DNA from: JAGWRA01 sp035534615
GTDB lineage: Bacteria > Acidobacteriota > Vicinamibacteria > Vicinamibacterales > CAVVIG01
Assembly (NCBI GenBank): GCA_035534615.1
Contig: DATLRO010000089.1
Coordinates: forward strand, 1-64,000
Length of the DNA: 64,000 bases
Reading direction: 5' to 3'
Position numbers and translations under genes: made by a program
Shown: positions 7,868-15,679 of the stretch, piece by piece
How positions within the stretch are numbered: the stretch's first letter is position 1
How the letters are laid out: every line of letters starts with the position of its first letter
The notes under the pieces: model-generated
Databases searched by the model: none
What the model saw: only the letters and a program-made list of their open reading frames with translations
Told to the model about the DNA's origin: nothing

Positions 7868-8832
7868 ACCTTGCCGGGCGCATCGACCAACTCGTACGTC
7901 TTGGTCGTGGCCACTCGGCCGCGCGGCGTTCGGGCCAGCAGTCCGAGCCGCATGAGGTATGGCTCGTAGGCGTTTTCCACCGTCTCAGTGTCCTCACTGA
8001 CGGCCCCCGCCAGCGTGTCGACGCCGACTGGACCGCCGTCAAACTGCGTGACCAGTGCCGTGAGCAGTGCCCGGTCCGTGGTATCGAGCCCGCGCCGGTC
8101 CACGCCAGCCGCAATCATGGCTTGCTCGACCAGCGCCTGCGTGATGAGCTCCTGCCCGTTGACCAGCGCATAATCCCGCGCACGGCGCAGCAAGCGATTC
8201 GCTACGCGCGGCGTGCCACGGGACCGCAGCGCCAAGTCGGCTGCCGCGCTGCTCGCCAGCTTGACGCCCAGCAGGCCGGCTGCGCGTTCCAGAATATCTA
8301 CCAGCGTGGTTTGGCTGTAGTAGTCCAGCCGGTAGGTCAGGCCGAACCGCGCCCGCATCGGCGCGGTCAGCAGCCCCGGCTTGGTCGTGGCGCCAATCAG
8401 CGTGAACGGTGGCAGAGGCAGCCGCATGGGCTCGGTGTTCGGCGCGACGATGAACTCGAACATCTCGTCTTCCATCGCTGGATAGAACAGCTCCTCCATC
8501 TCAGGTCGCAGCCGGTGAATCTCGTCGATGAACAGGACGTCCTTGACGCCCAGCGCCCAGAGCGCCTTGCTCATCTGCTCGCGGGTATTGAGCATCGGCG
8601 CCGTGGTCACGCGGCAGCGCACGCCCATGGATGCCGCGACCGCCTGGGCCAGTGATGTCTTGCCCAGTCCGGGCGGCCCGCTCAGCAGTAGGTGGGGCAG
8701 CGCCTCGTGGCGCTGCTGCGCCGCCCGAGTGGCCACGTCCAAGTCGGCCCTAATAGTGTCCTGCCCGATGTAGTCCGCCACGTTCTTGGGGCGGAGCGCG
8801 ATATCGTCCGAAGTCATCGTTTCCATCCTCAT
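7864..8832 (-). CDS. ruvB: Holliday junction branch migration helicase RuvB, island copy
   Basis: A 322-residue AAA+ ATPase of the RuvB family, which drives branch migration at Holliday junctions with RuvA. The Walker A is GPPGLGKTS (residues 52-60), Walker B LFIDEIHRL, sensor-1 LIGATTK, and an arginine-finger region MRARFGLTYRLDYY. The winged-helix C-terminus (GGPVGVDTLAGAVSEDTETVENAYEPYLMRLGLL in sequence) is complete. No ruvA or ruvC is adjacent; instead the gene sits between a toxin-antitoxin module and an integrase remnant, whose stop codon overlaps its ATG (ATGA). It is therefore probably an element-borne extra copy rather than the housekeeping one, although this cannot be proved from one window. 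Confidence 0.88.
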   Translation of the reverse strand: MRMETMTSDDIALRPKNVADYIGQDTIRADLDVATRAAQQRHEALPHLLLSGPPGLGKTSLAQAVAASMGVRCRVTTAPMLNTREQMSKALWALGVKDVLFIDEIHRLRPEMEELFYPAMEDEMFEFIVAPNTEPMRLPLPPFTLIGATTKPGLLTAPMRARFGLTYRLDYYSQTTLVDILERAAGLLGVKLASSAAADLALRSRGTPRVANRLLRRARDYALVNGQELITQALVEQAMIAAGVDRRGLDTTDRALLTALVTQFDGGPVGVDTLAGAVSEDTETVENAYEPYLMRLGLLARTPRGRVATTKTYELVDAPGKV

Positions 8833-8975
8833 CTCTGGAACTGCGCGACCTTGCCCGGTTGTGGCGGCGCGGCGACCTGCCGCGGCGTCTCCAGTTGGGC
8901 GGCCGCCTGTTCCAAGTCGTCTTCACTCACGATGTCGTACCTTCGGAAGATGCTGCTGGTCTTGTGGCCTGAAGA
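8829..8975 (-). pseudogene. C-terminal remnant of a tyrosine recombinase (phage-type integrase)
   Basis: About 48 codons remain. GHKTSSIFRRYDIVSE is the hallmark end of the integrase catalytic domain: the GH(K/S)T box followed by the RY carrying the nucleophilic tyrosine. An EDDLEQAAAQL helix and a proline-rich tail follow. Reading upstream, the homology stops abruptly right before the GH box (near 8970-8975) and an in-frame stop occurs at 8993-8991, so the N-terminal DNA-binding and most of the catalytic domain are gone. Its TGA overlaps the ruvB ATG, showing that integrase and ruvB were once a translationally coupled pair. Confidence 0.8.
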
Positions 8976-8976
8976 C

Positions 8977-9163
8977 AGTGAAAGCGATATTCACAGAGGT
9001 GAACTTCATCAGGGCCCGCAAGGGGTACACGATGTACCCGGACCTGCACAGGTTCCTGACGGCGGAGGGGTTTCGCGAGGCGTGGCGCGAGTCGCAGGGC
9101 GGCGTGCCGTGGGGAAACTGGACCGGCAACGTGCTGTACGCTCGCGGCCGGCCGCCGGCCCGT
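8977..9163 (+). pseudogene. Unrecognised 3' gene fragment at the island edge
   Basis: On the plus strand a protein-like stretch starts where the integrase homology ends. It includes FIRARKGYTMYPDLHRFL, FREAWRESQGGVPWGNW and TGNVLYARGR, with a natural codon pattern, then dissolves into the antisense of the dedA gene. It looks like the C-terminal part of a chromosomal gene, perhaps a methyltransferase-like enzyme, cut by the recombination or deletion that also truncated the integrase. I cannot name the family with confidence. No start codon with upstream homology is present. Confidence 0.35.
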
Positions 9164-9748
9164 CTATCGCCGGCGCTGCCACCAGCCCCACCCCACGAGC
9201 AGCACGAGCACCACCACGGCGGCCGCGACGATGTGCCGGTGAGCGGCCTGCATCACCTCGGGCCAGCGGGCGCCCACTTCGTAGCCGACGGTCAGAAAGG
9301 TCACCGACCACATGGCGGCGCCGCTGTACGCGAACAGCGAAAAAATGGCGAGCGGCAGCCTGGAGGCGCCGGCCACGATGGCGGTGACATGCCGGACCCC
9401 CGGAATGTAGTAGCCGAACGTCAGCGTCCACTTGCCGACCCGCTCGAACCACCGCTCGAGACGAGGCAGGGCATCGTCGGAAAGATGGACGAGGCGGCCG
9501 AAGGTGTGGACGGCCGGCGGACCGACCAGGCGCCCGACCGTATAGCTGACGGTGATGCCGAGCGAACTGCCGAGCACGGCGGCTGCCACCGTCGGCGCGA
9601 GCCGCAGGTCGCCCTGATCGACCAGGGCGCCGGCGAGCAGCAGCAGCGTCTCGCTGGGGACCGGCAGACCGAAAATGCCGAGTGCCAGCAGAAAGAAGAG
9701 CGCAAGGCTGCCATACGAGCTCAGCCAGGGGAGCAGGGTCTGTTCCAT
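9164..9748 (-). CDS. DedA family integral membrane protein
   Basis: A 194-residue inner membrane protein of the DedA/SNARE-associated (VTT) family, implicated in membrane homeostasis and in lipid carrier flipping. The N-terminal FGLPVPSETLLLLAGALV is the conserved re-entrant (F/Y)xxxxPxE motif. The second signature is GYYIPGVRHVTAIVAGASRLP (arginine and proline around the second half-site), followed by transmembrane helices to a basic end. I start at the ATG at 9748 (MEQTLLPWL); a longer in-frame extension to 9799 has low-quality sequence. The upstream 438 nt contain no gene on this strand. Confidence 0.9.
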   Translation of the reverse strand: MEQTLLPWLSSYGSLALFFLLALGIFGLPVPSETLLLLAGALVDQGDLRLAPTVAAAVLGSSLGITVSYTVGRLVGPPAVHTFGRLVHLSDDALPRLERWFERVGKWTLTFGYYIPGVRHVTAIVAGASRLPLAIFSLFAYSGAAMWSVTFLTVGYEVGARWPEVMQAAHRHIVAAAVVVLVLLVGWGWWQRRR

Positions 9749-10186
9749 GGGAGATCGGCGACGTACAACCCACAACGCGCGATGTGCAGCGCGGCCCATC
9801 GCCTTCTACAGCGTACAACGGGCGGTGGGGCAGCCGGCGACAATCCGGACAAGGGGGAGACCGGAGCCGGCGTCCGGCTGGATTCCGGGCGCGGGCGTGG
9901 GAGGAGTTCGCAGATCGCCTGAAATATTTCCTCCGCTTCGTGCCGGTCTCGTACCGGGCCTGCCGCCTTTCTGACGGAATTCAGGCTCGCATATCGGCCA
10001 AAACGGCCAGACTGGTGCGACCGTGCCCTTGGCACCGGCGTTGCCTTCTCATCCATACAACGTCCGTCAGGCCCGCTGGCGGGCGGCGTCCAGGCGCATC
10101 CGCATGCCGATTCCGCCAACTCGACATGGCGGCACCGGCGCCAACCGGCTCCCCGGCGACCCCTTCGGCTCTGATCGGAGGACCAT
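9749..10186. other. 438-nt intergenic region
   Basis: No convincing coding frame. It separates divergently read dedA and the activase unit and contains one candidate sigma-54 promoter (10029-10045) and a GGAGGA ribosome-site-like stretch at 10177-10182 close to the next start codon. Nothing else was recognised. Confidence 0.6.
10029..10045 (+). promoter_or_regulatory. Candidate sigma-54 (-24/-12) promoter
   Basis: TTGGCACCGGCGTTGCC matches the RpoN consensus (YTGGCACG-N4-TTGCW) at the GG and GC cores with exactly ten bases between them, and in most flanking bases. It points towards the activase unit starting at 10187, about 140 nt downstream, enough room for a leader. A sigma-54 activator is encoded at 35606-36994, but no link between them is shown. 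GC-rich DNA makes chance matches fairly likely. Confidence 0.4.
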
Positions 10187-12043
10187 GTGGCCGGCCTCTC
10201 AGACGGCCGCCAACCGACGCGTCGATCGGCGCCAGTCCGCTTGCTGTCCCGCCGCGAGATCGACGCCGAGGTCGAGCGACGCGTGAAGGCAGAGCGCGCC
10301 CGGCTGCTGGCGCTGGCGAAGGGGGGCGCGCGGCTCACGCATCAGTTCGCCGGCCCGGCGGAGCGGCCCTTCACCGCGGCCGAGCGCAGCGGGGTGACGA
10401 TCCTGATCGGCGGTCTCACCCGGAAGCACGATGCGCTGCTCGAGGCGGCGTTTCAGGCGGCCGGCTACCGCGTCGCGGTCCTGCCGGTGCCGGACGTGAA
10501 CGCGTTCCAGCTGGGCAAGGAGTACGGCAACAACGGCCAGTGTAACCCGACCTACTTCATGGTCGGGGCGCTCATCCAGTTCCTCCGGTCGCTCCAGGCG
10601 CAGGGCCTCGACCGCCGGGAGATCATCGATCGCTACGTCTTCTTCACCGCCGGCTCCTGCGGGCCGTGTCGTTTCGGCATGTACGAAGCGGAGTACCGCC
10701 TGGCGCTGCAGAACGCCGGCTTCGAGGGCTTCCGCGTCCTCCTGTTTCAGCAGGCCGACGGCGTCAAGGCGGTCTCGGGCGAGGCGGGCCTGAAATTCAC
10801 GGTCGACTTCGGCCTGTCGGCACTCGCCGCGATCAATCTGGGGGACATCCTCAACGACCTGACGCATCAGATCCGCCCGTTCGAGGTGGTCCCGGGCCAG
10901 GCCGATCGCGTCTTCGAGGAGAGCCTGACGCGGCTGATGGCGCGCATGCGGAGCCGCGAGCGGTTCGAACTGCTCGAGCGGCTGCCGGCCTGGCTGGGGC
11001 CGAAGCTCGCCGCGCTCAAGCCGGTCACCGACATCGCCACGACGCTCGGCAAGATCCGTCTCCACCTCTACGGCGCCGACACGCTCGACATGCTGCACGA
11101 CGTGCGACGCGAGATCGGGCGCATCGAGGTGGATCGGCTCCGCGTGAAGCCGGTCGTGAAGGTCACCGGCGAGTTCTGGGCCCAGACGACGGAGGGGGAC
11201 GGGAACTTCCGGATGTTCGAGTTCCTCGAGCGTGAAGGCGCGCAGGTGAGGGTCGAGCCGATCGGCACCTGGATCATGTACATGATCTGGCTCGCGCGGG
11301 CGAAGTTCGAATGGCGGAGGGGATTGAAGGGGCCGAAGCGGCCGCGCTGGGCGGTGCACCGGCGGCTCGGCGACGACCTGGCGTTCCGGCTGAAGCACGC
11401 GTCGTTCGTGCTGGGCCGCGTGTTCTACACCCGGCAGTACCGCCGCGTCGTCCGCGAGCTGGGCGACGTCGCGCATCCGCTCGTCAGCCTGGACGAGCTC
11501 AGCGCGCTCGCCGCGCCGTACTACCACGTGTTCGCGATGGGCGGCGAAGGCCACATGGAAGTGGCCAAGAACATCTACTACACGGTGACGAAGCAGTGCC
11601 ACATGGTGCTCAGCCTGAAGCCGTTCGGCTGCATGCCGTCGACGCAGTCGGACGGCGTGCAGTCGGCGGTGATGAGCCACTTCAAGGACATGATCTTCCT
11701 CCCGGTCGAGACGTCGGGCGAGGGAGAAGTCAACGCGCACAGCCGGGTGCAGATGGCGCTCGGCGAGGCGCGCGCCAGGGCGAAGGCGGAGTTCCAGCAG
11801 GCGCTCGACTCGACCGGCAAGCGCCTGGAGGACATCCGCGCCTTCGTCGCCGCCCATCCGGCGCTGCGCCATCCGCTGTATCGGGTGCCGGTCCGGCGCG
11901 GCGTGACCGGGACGGCGGCCAGCTTCGTGATGCACGTCAGCGACCTGATGGACGGCAGGGCGCGCTTCAGCCGGCTGCCGCCGGAGCGCCCGGTGACCCG
12001 ATCGCCCGGGCGCCTGAGCGCCAGGGTGCCACAGCCCAGGTGA
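10187..12043 (+). CDS. Acyl-CoA dehydratase activase-related protein, C-terminal (HgdB/DUF2229-like) half
   Basis: A 618-residue protein matching the C-terminal half of the very long acyl-CoA dehydratase activase-related proteins, usually one polypeptide of about 1,400 residues. It is related to the 2-hydroxyacyl-CoA dehydratase (HgdB/FldB) fold. Conserved cysteines that could bind an iron-sulfur cluster are NNGQCNPTYF (Cys119), AGSCGPCRFGMYEAEYR (Cys158, Cys161) and KPFGCMPS (Cys482). GTG start at 10187 with GGAGGA four bases before; the real start could be a little downstream. Four bases separate it from the activase gene. The reaction is unknown; reductive, ATP-driven chemistry on an acyl or acyl-carrier substrate is the family-based inference. 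Confidence 0.8.
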   Translation: MAGLSDGRQPTRRSAPVRLLSRREIDAEVERRVKAERARLLALAKGGARLTHQFAGPAERPFTAAERSGVTILIGGLTRKHDALLEAAFQAAGYRVAVLPVPDVNAFQLGKEYGNNGQCNPTYFMVGALIQFLRSLQAQGLDRREIIDRYVFFTAGSCGPCRFGMYEAEYRLALQNAGFEGFRVLLFQQADGVKAVSGEAGLKFTVDFGLSALAAINLGDILNDLTHQIRPFEVVPGQADRVFEESLTRLMARMRSRERFELLERLPAWLGPKLAALKPVTDIATTLGKIRLHLYGADTLDMLHDVRREIGRIEVDRLRVKPVVKVTGEFWAQTTEGDGNFRMFEFLEREGAQVRVEPIGTWIMYMIWLARAKFEWRRGLKGPKRPRWAVHRRLGDDLAFRLKHASFVLGRVFYTRQYRRVVRELGDVAHPLVSLDELSALAAPYYHVFAMGGEGHMEVAKNIYYTVTKQCHMVLSLKPFGCMPSTQSDGVQSAVMSHFKDMIFLPVETSGEGEVNAHSRVQMALGEARARAKAEFQQALDSTGKRLEDIRAFVAAHPALRHPLYRVPVRRGVTGTAASFVMHVSDLMDGRARFSRLPPERPVTRSPGRLSARVPQPR

Positions 12044-12047
12044 CCGC

Positions 12048-15000
12048 ATGCCAGCCGCGAAGTACTTCGTGGGACTCGACGTCGGCTCGACGACGGTGAA
12101 GGCGGTGGCGGTCGACGCGGCCACCGACGCCATCCTCTGGGCCGACTACCAGCGCCATGAAACGAAGCAGCCGGAGAAGACGCTCGAGTTCCTGAGGCGC
12201 CTCGAGGCGGATCTGCACATCGACCGCGAGCCGTGCCGCATCTTCGTCACCGGCTCCGGCGGCGGCCTGCTGGCCGACCTGATCGGCGCGAAGTTCGTGC
12301 AGGAGGTGACGGCCGTCTCGCTCGCGGCCGAGAAGCTGCATCCGGAGGTGCACTCGGTGATCGAGCTGGGCGGACAGGACGCCAAGATCATCGTCTTTCA
12401 GGAGGATCCCGGGTCGGGACGGAAGAAGAAGATCCCCTCGATGAACGACAAGTGCGCCGGCGGCACGGGGGCGGTCATCGACAAGATCAACGCCAAGCTG
12501 CAGATTCCGCCCGACCGGCTGGGCGACATGGGCTACGCCGGCATCAGGCGGCACACGGTCGCCGGCAAGTGCGGCGTGTTCGCCGAGACCGACATCAATT
12601 CCCTCCAGAAGGCGGGGACGCCGGCGGACGAGCTGATGGCGTCGCTGTTCGAGGCGATCGTCCTGCAGAACCTGACGGTGCTGGCGCGCGGCCACAGCCT
12701 GAAGCCGCACGTGCTGCTGCTCGGCGGGCCGAACACGTTCATCCGCGGCCTGCGCGAGGCCTGGCAGCAGAACATCCCGAAGCTCTGGGCGGAGCGGGGC
12801 GTCGAGGTGCCGGCGGGACGGACGCCCGAGGAGCTGATCTATGCGCCCGATCGCGCGCAGTATTTCGGCGCCATCGGTGCCGTGGCTTTCGGCCGCGACG
12901 AGGAGGAGTCGGCGGGGCGGTACCTGGGCACGGAGACGCTGGAGCGGTATATCGCGGTCGGTCGCCTCGAGCAGAAGGCCGGGGCGGGCACGTGCGGGCT
13001 GAGCCGGTCGGCCGGCGAGCTCTCGGCGTTCCTCGGGCAGTACGCGCCGAAGCCGTTCGTGCCGGCGGTCTTCCGGTCGGGCGACGTCGTTCGCGGGGTC
13101 GTCGGGGTGGACGGCGGATCGACGTCGACCAAGGCGGTGCTGATGTCGGCGGAGGGCGACCTGCTCTGCAAGGTGTACCAGCTCTCGAAGGGGAATCCGA
13201 TCCAGGACACCATCGACATGTTCGCCGGCCTGCGGGCGCAGGTCGAGGCGCAGGGGGCGACGCTCGACGTGCTGGGCGTCTGCACGACCGGCTACGCCAA
13301 GGACATCCTGCGCGACGTGGTGCGCGCCGACGCGGCGGTGGTCGAGACGGTCGCGCACACCGAATCGGCGGTCAAGTACTACCGCGATCCGCACGTCATC
13401 GTCGACGTCGGCGGGCAGGACATCAAGCTGATCGTCCTGACCGACGGGCGGGTGAAGGACTTCCGGCTGAACACGCAGTGCTCGGCCGGCAATGGCTATT
13501 TCCTGCAGTCGACGGCGGAGGATTTCGGCGTCGCGCTCGACGAGTACGCCGACCGCGCGTTCTCCGCCCGCTCGATGCCGGTGTTCGGGTACGGCTGCGC
13601 CGTGTTCCTGCAGACCGATATCGTCAACTTCCAGCGCCAGGGCTGGACGCCGGACGAAATTCTGGCGGGGCTGGCGGCGGTGCTGCCGAAGAACATCTTC
13701 CTGTACGTCGCGAAGATGCCGAACCTGGCCCGGCTCGGCACGCGGTTCATCCTGCAGGGCGGGACGCAGCGCAACCTGGCGGTCGTCAAGGCGGAAGTCG
13801 ATTTCATCCGATCGAATTTCCACGGTGCGGACGTCGAGCCGGAGATCATCGTCCACGAACACTGCGCCGAGTCGGGGGCGATCGGCGCGGCCGTGGAAGC
13901 GCAGCGGCTCTGGCAGCAGGGGCGCCGGACCACGTTCATCGGGCTCGACGCGGTGGCCCGGATCGTCTACCGGACGACGCGCAGCGAGGCGACGCGGTGC
14001 GGCTTCTGCAAGAACGACTGCCTGCGGACGTTCATCGACATCCGCATGCCGGGCGCCGCCGCGGCGGCGCCCGCGCCGGCCGCGCCGGCGGGGTTCCGGT
14101 CGAAGGTGCCGAAGGAGATGGACGAGCAGCGCCTGATCATCGCGACGTGCGAGAAGGGGGCGGTCGAAGACGTGGCCAGCATGCGCACGATCAAGGCGGA
14201 GCTGGACGCGCGGAAGAAGGCGAATCCGAATCTGGTGGACGAGGCGGCGCGGGGCGTGTGGAGGCGGCGCAGCCCGGCCATGGTCGCCGATCCGGCCCAG
14301 GCGCGGGCGTGGGGTCGGGCCGGCCGGGCGCGGGCGACCGCCATGCGGCGGCGGCCGGAGATCCGGATCGGCATCCCGCGCGCGCTGAACCTGTACATCT
14401 ACGCACCGTTCTTCAGCGGCTACTTCGAGAGCCTCGGTCTCGCGGGTGAGCACCTCGTCTATTCCGACTACACGACGAACGAGATGTACCGGACCGGGGC
14501 GACGCGCGGCGCGGTCGACCCGTGCTTCCCGGCCAAAGTCGCTGTCGCCCACGTGCACAACCTGCTGTACGTCAAGCATGCGAAGAAGCGGCTCGACTAC
14601 ATCTTCTTTCCGATATTCAACACGCTGCACACGTCGCTGACGCACCTGGTCGGCTCCTATGCCTGTCCGACGGCGACGGTCACACCCGACACGGTGAAGG
14701 CCGCCTTCACCAGGGAGACGGACGTCTTCGCGCAACTGGGCGTGCGCTACGTCAATCCGATGGTCGACCTGGCCGACCGCCCGCTGCTGGAGCGCCAGCT
14801 GTTCCTCGCGTGGGGCGGGGCGCTCGGCTTGTCGGAGGAGGAGAACGCGCGGGCGGTCGAGGTCGGATTCCGCGAACTGGCGGCCTTCGAGCGCGATATG
14901 CGGCGGCGGGGGCGCGAGGTGCTGGATCAGCTGGAACGCGAGCAGCGGGTCGGCCTGGTGCTGCTGGCGCGCCCCTACCATCACGATCCCGGGCTGAATC

Positions 15001-15629
15001 ACGAGGTGCTGGAGGAGTTCCAGAAGCTCGGGTACCCGGTGCTCTCGCAGAGCACGCTGCCGATGGACGAGGACCTGCTCGAGCGGCTGTTCGGCGACGA
15101 CGTGCGCGCCGGGACGATTCCCGGACCGCTCGCGATCGGGGACGTCTGGAAGAACAGCTACTCGGCCGGCACGAACCACAAGGTCTGGGCGGCGAAGTTC
15201 ACGGCGCGGCACCCGAACCTGGTGGCGCTGGAGCTGTCCAGCTTCAAGTGCGGCCACGACGCCCCGGTCTACAGCGTCATCGAATCGATCATCGAGCAGT
15301 CGGGAACACCGTATTTCTCCTTCAAGGACGTCGACGAGAACCGGCCGGCCGGATCGATCCGGCTCCGCGTCGAGACCATCCACTACTTTCTGACGCGCTA
15401 CGTGGACGATCTGCGGGCCGGCCGCACGCTGTCGGCGGAGGAGATCGAACGCCGGCTCGCGGACTACGAGCGGCGGCTGCGGGTAGAGCTGGCCCGGGAG
15501 CAGGAACTGGCGGCGCTGGCCGCCGGCCAGCCCTGCGGGACCGGCGGGCGGCAGCTGCCGGTCGTGGGACCGGTCGCGCGGGCCGGGGCAGCGGAGGCGT
15601 TCTGCGAGACGGCGCGCGAGGGCCCGTGA
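12048..15629 (+). CDS. Acyl-CoA dehydratase activase-related protein with two BadF/BcrA-type ATPase domains
   Basis: A 1,193-residue protein with two ASKHA ATPase domains in tandem, followed by a DUF2229 domain. Domain 1 begins YFVGLDVGSTTVKAV; its cluster cysteines are in MNDKCAGGTGA (Cys136) and GKCGVFAE (Cys175), equivalent to the [4Fe-4S] ligands of HgdC-type activators. Domain 2 begins near residue 353 (VVGVDGGSTSTKAV) with NTQCSAGNG (Cys478) and GYGCAVF (Cys517). A CGFCKNDC motif (Cys651, 654, 658) links to the DUF2229 part (IGIPRALNLYIYAPFF, then PYHHDPGLNHEVL). Activators of this type use ATP to push an electron into a partner dehydratase or reductase. The partner is likely the preceding gene product. 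It is read as the N-terminal half of a split long activase. Confidence 0.85.
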   Translation: MPAAKYFVGLDVGSTTVKAVAVDAATDAILWADYQRHETKQPEKTLEFLRRLEADLHIDREPCRIFVTGSGGGLLADLIGAKFVQEVTAVSLAAEKLHPEVHSVIELGGQDAKIIVFQEDPGSGRKKKIPSMNDKCAGGTGAVIDKINAKLQIPPDRLGDMGYAGIRRHTVAGKCGVFAETDINSLQKAGTPADELMASLFEAIVLQNLTVLARGHSLKPHVLLLGGPNTFIRGLREAWQQNIPKLWAERGVEVPAGRTPEELIYAPDRAQYFGAIGAVAFGRDEEESAGRYLGTETLERYIAVGRLEQKAGAGTCGLSRSAGELSAFLGQYAPKPFVPAVFRSGDVVRGVVGVDGGSTSTKAVLMSAEGDLLCKVYQLSKGNPIQDTIDMFAGLRAQVEAQGATLDVLGVCTTGYAKDILRDVVRADAAVVETVAHTESAVKYYRDPHVIVDVGGQDIKLIVLTDGRVKDFRLNTQCSAGNGYFLQSTAEDFGVALDEYADRAFSARSMPVFGYGCAVFLQTDIVNFQRQGWTPDEILAGLAAVLPKNIFLYVAKMPNLARLGTRFILQGGTQRNLAVVKAEVDFIRSNFHGADVEPEIIVHEHCAESGAIGAAVEAQRLWQQGRRTTFIGLDAVARIVYRTTRSEATRCGFCKNDCLRTFIDIRMPGAAAAAPAPAAPAGFRSKVPKEMDEQRLIIATCEKGAVEDVASMRTIKAELDARKKANPNLVDEAARGVWRRRSPAMVADPAQARAWGRAGRARATAMRRRPEIRIGIPRALNLYIYAPFFSGYFESLGLAGEHLVYSDYTTNEMYRTGATRGAVDPCFPAKVAVAHVHNLLYVKHAKKRLDYIFFPIFNTLHTSLTHLVGSYACPTATVTPDTVKAAFTRETDVFAQLGVRYVNPMVDLADRPLLERQLFLAWGGALGLSEEENARAVEVGFRELAAFERDMRRRGREVLDQLEREQRVGLVLLARPYHHDPGLNHEVLEEFQKLGYPVLSQSTLPMDEDLLERLFGDDVRAGTIPGPLAIGDVWKNSYSAGTNHKVWAAKFTARHPNLVALELSSFKCGHDAPVYSVIESIIEQSGTPYFSFKDVDENRPAGSIRLRVETIHYFLTRYVDDLRAGRTLSAEEIERRLADYERRLRVELAREQELAALAAGQPCGTGGRQLPVVGPVARAGAAEAFCETAREGP

Positions 15630-15679
15630 GGGCGCCGGCTCACGACGCTCGACGGCCGATTCCCGCTCTGGAGGAAGAG

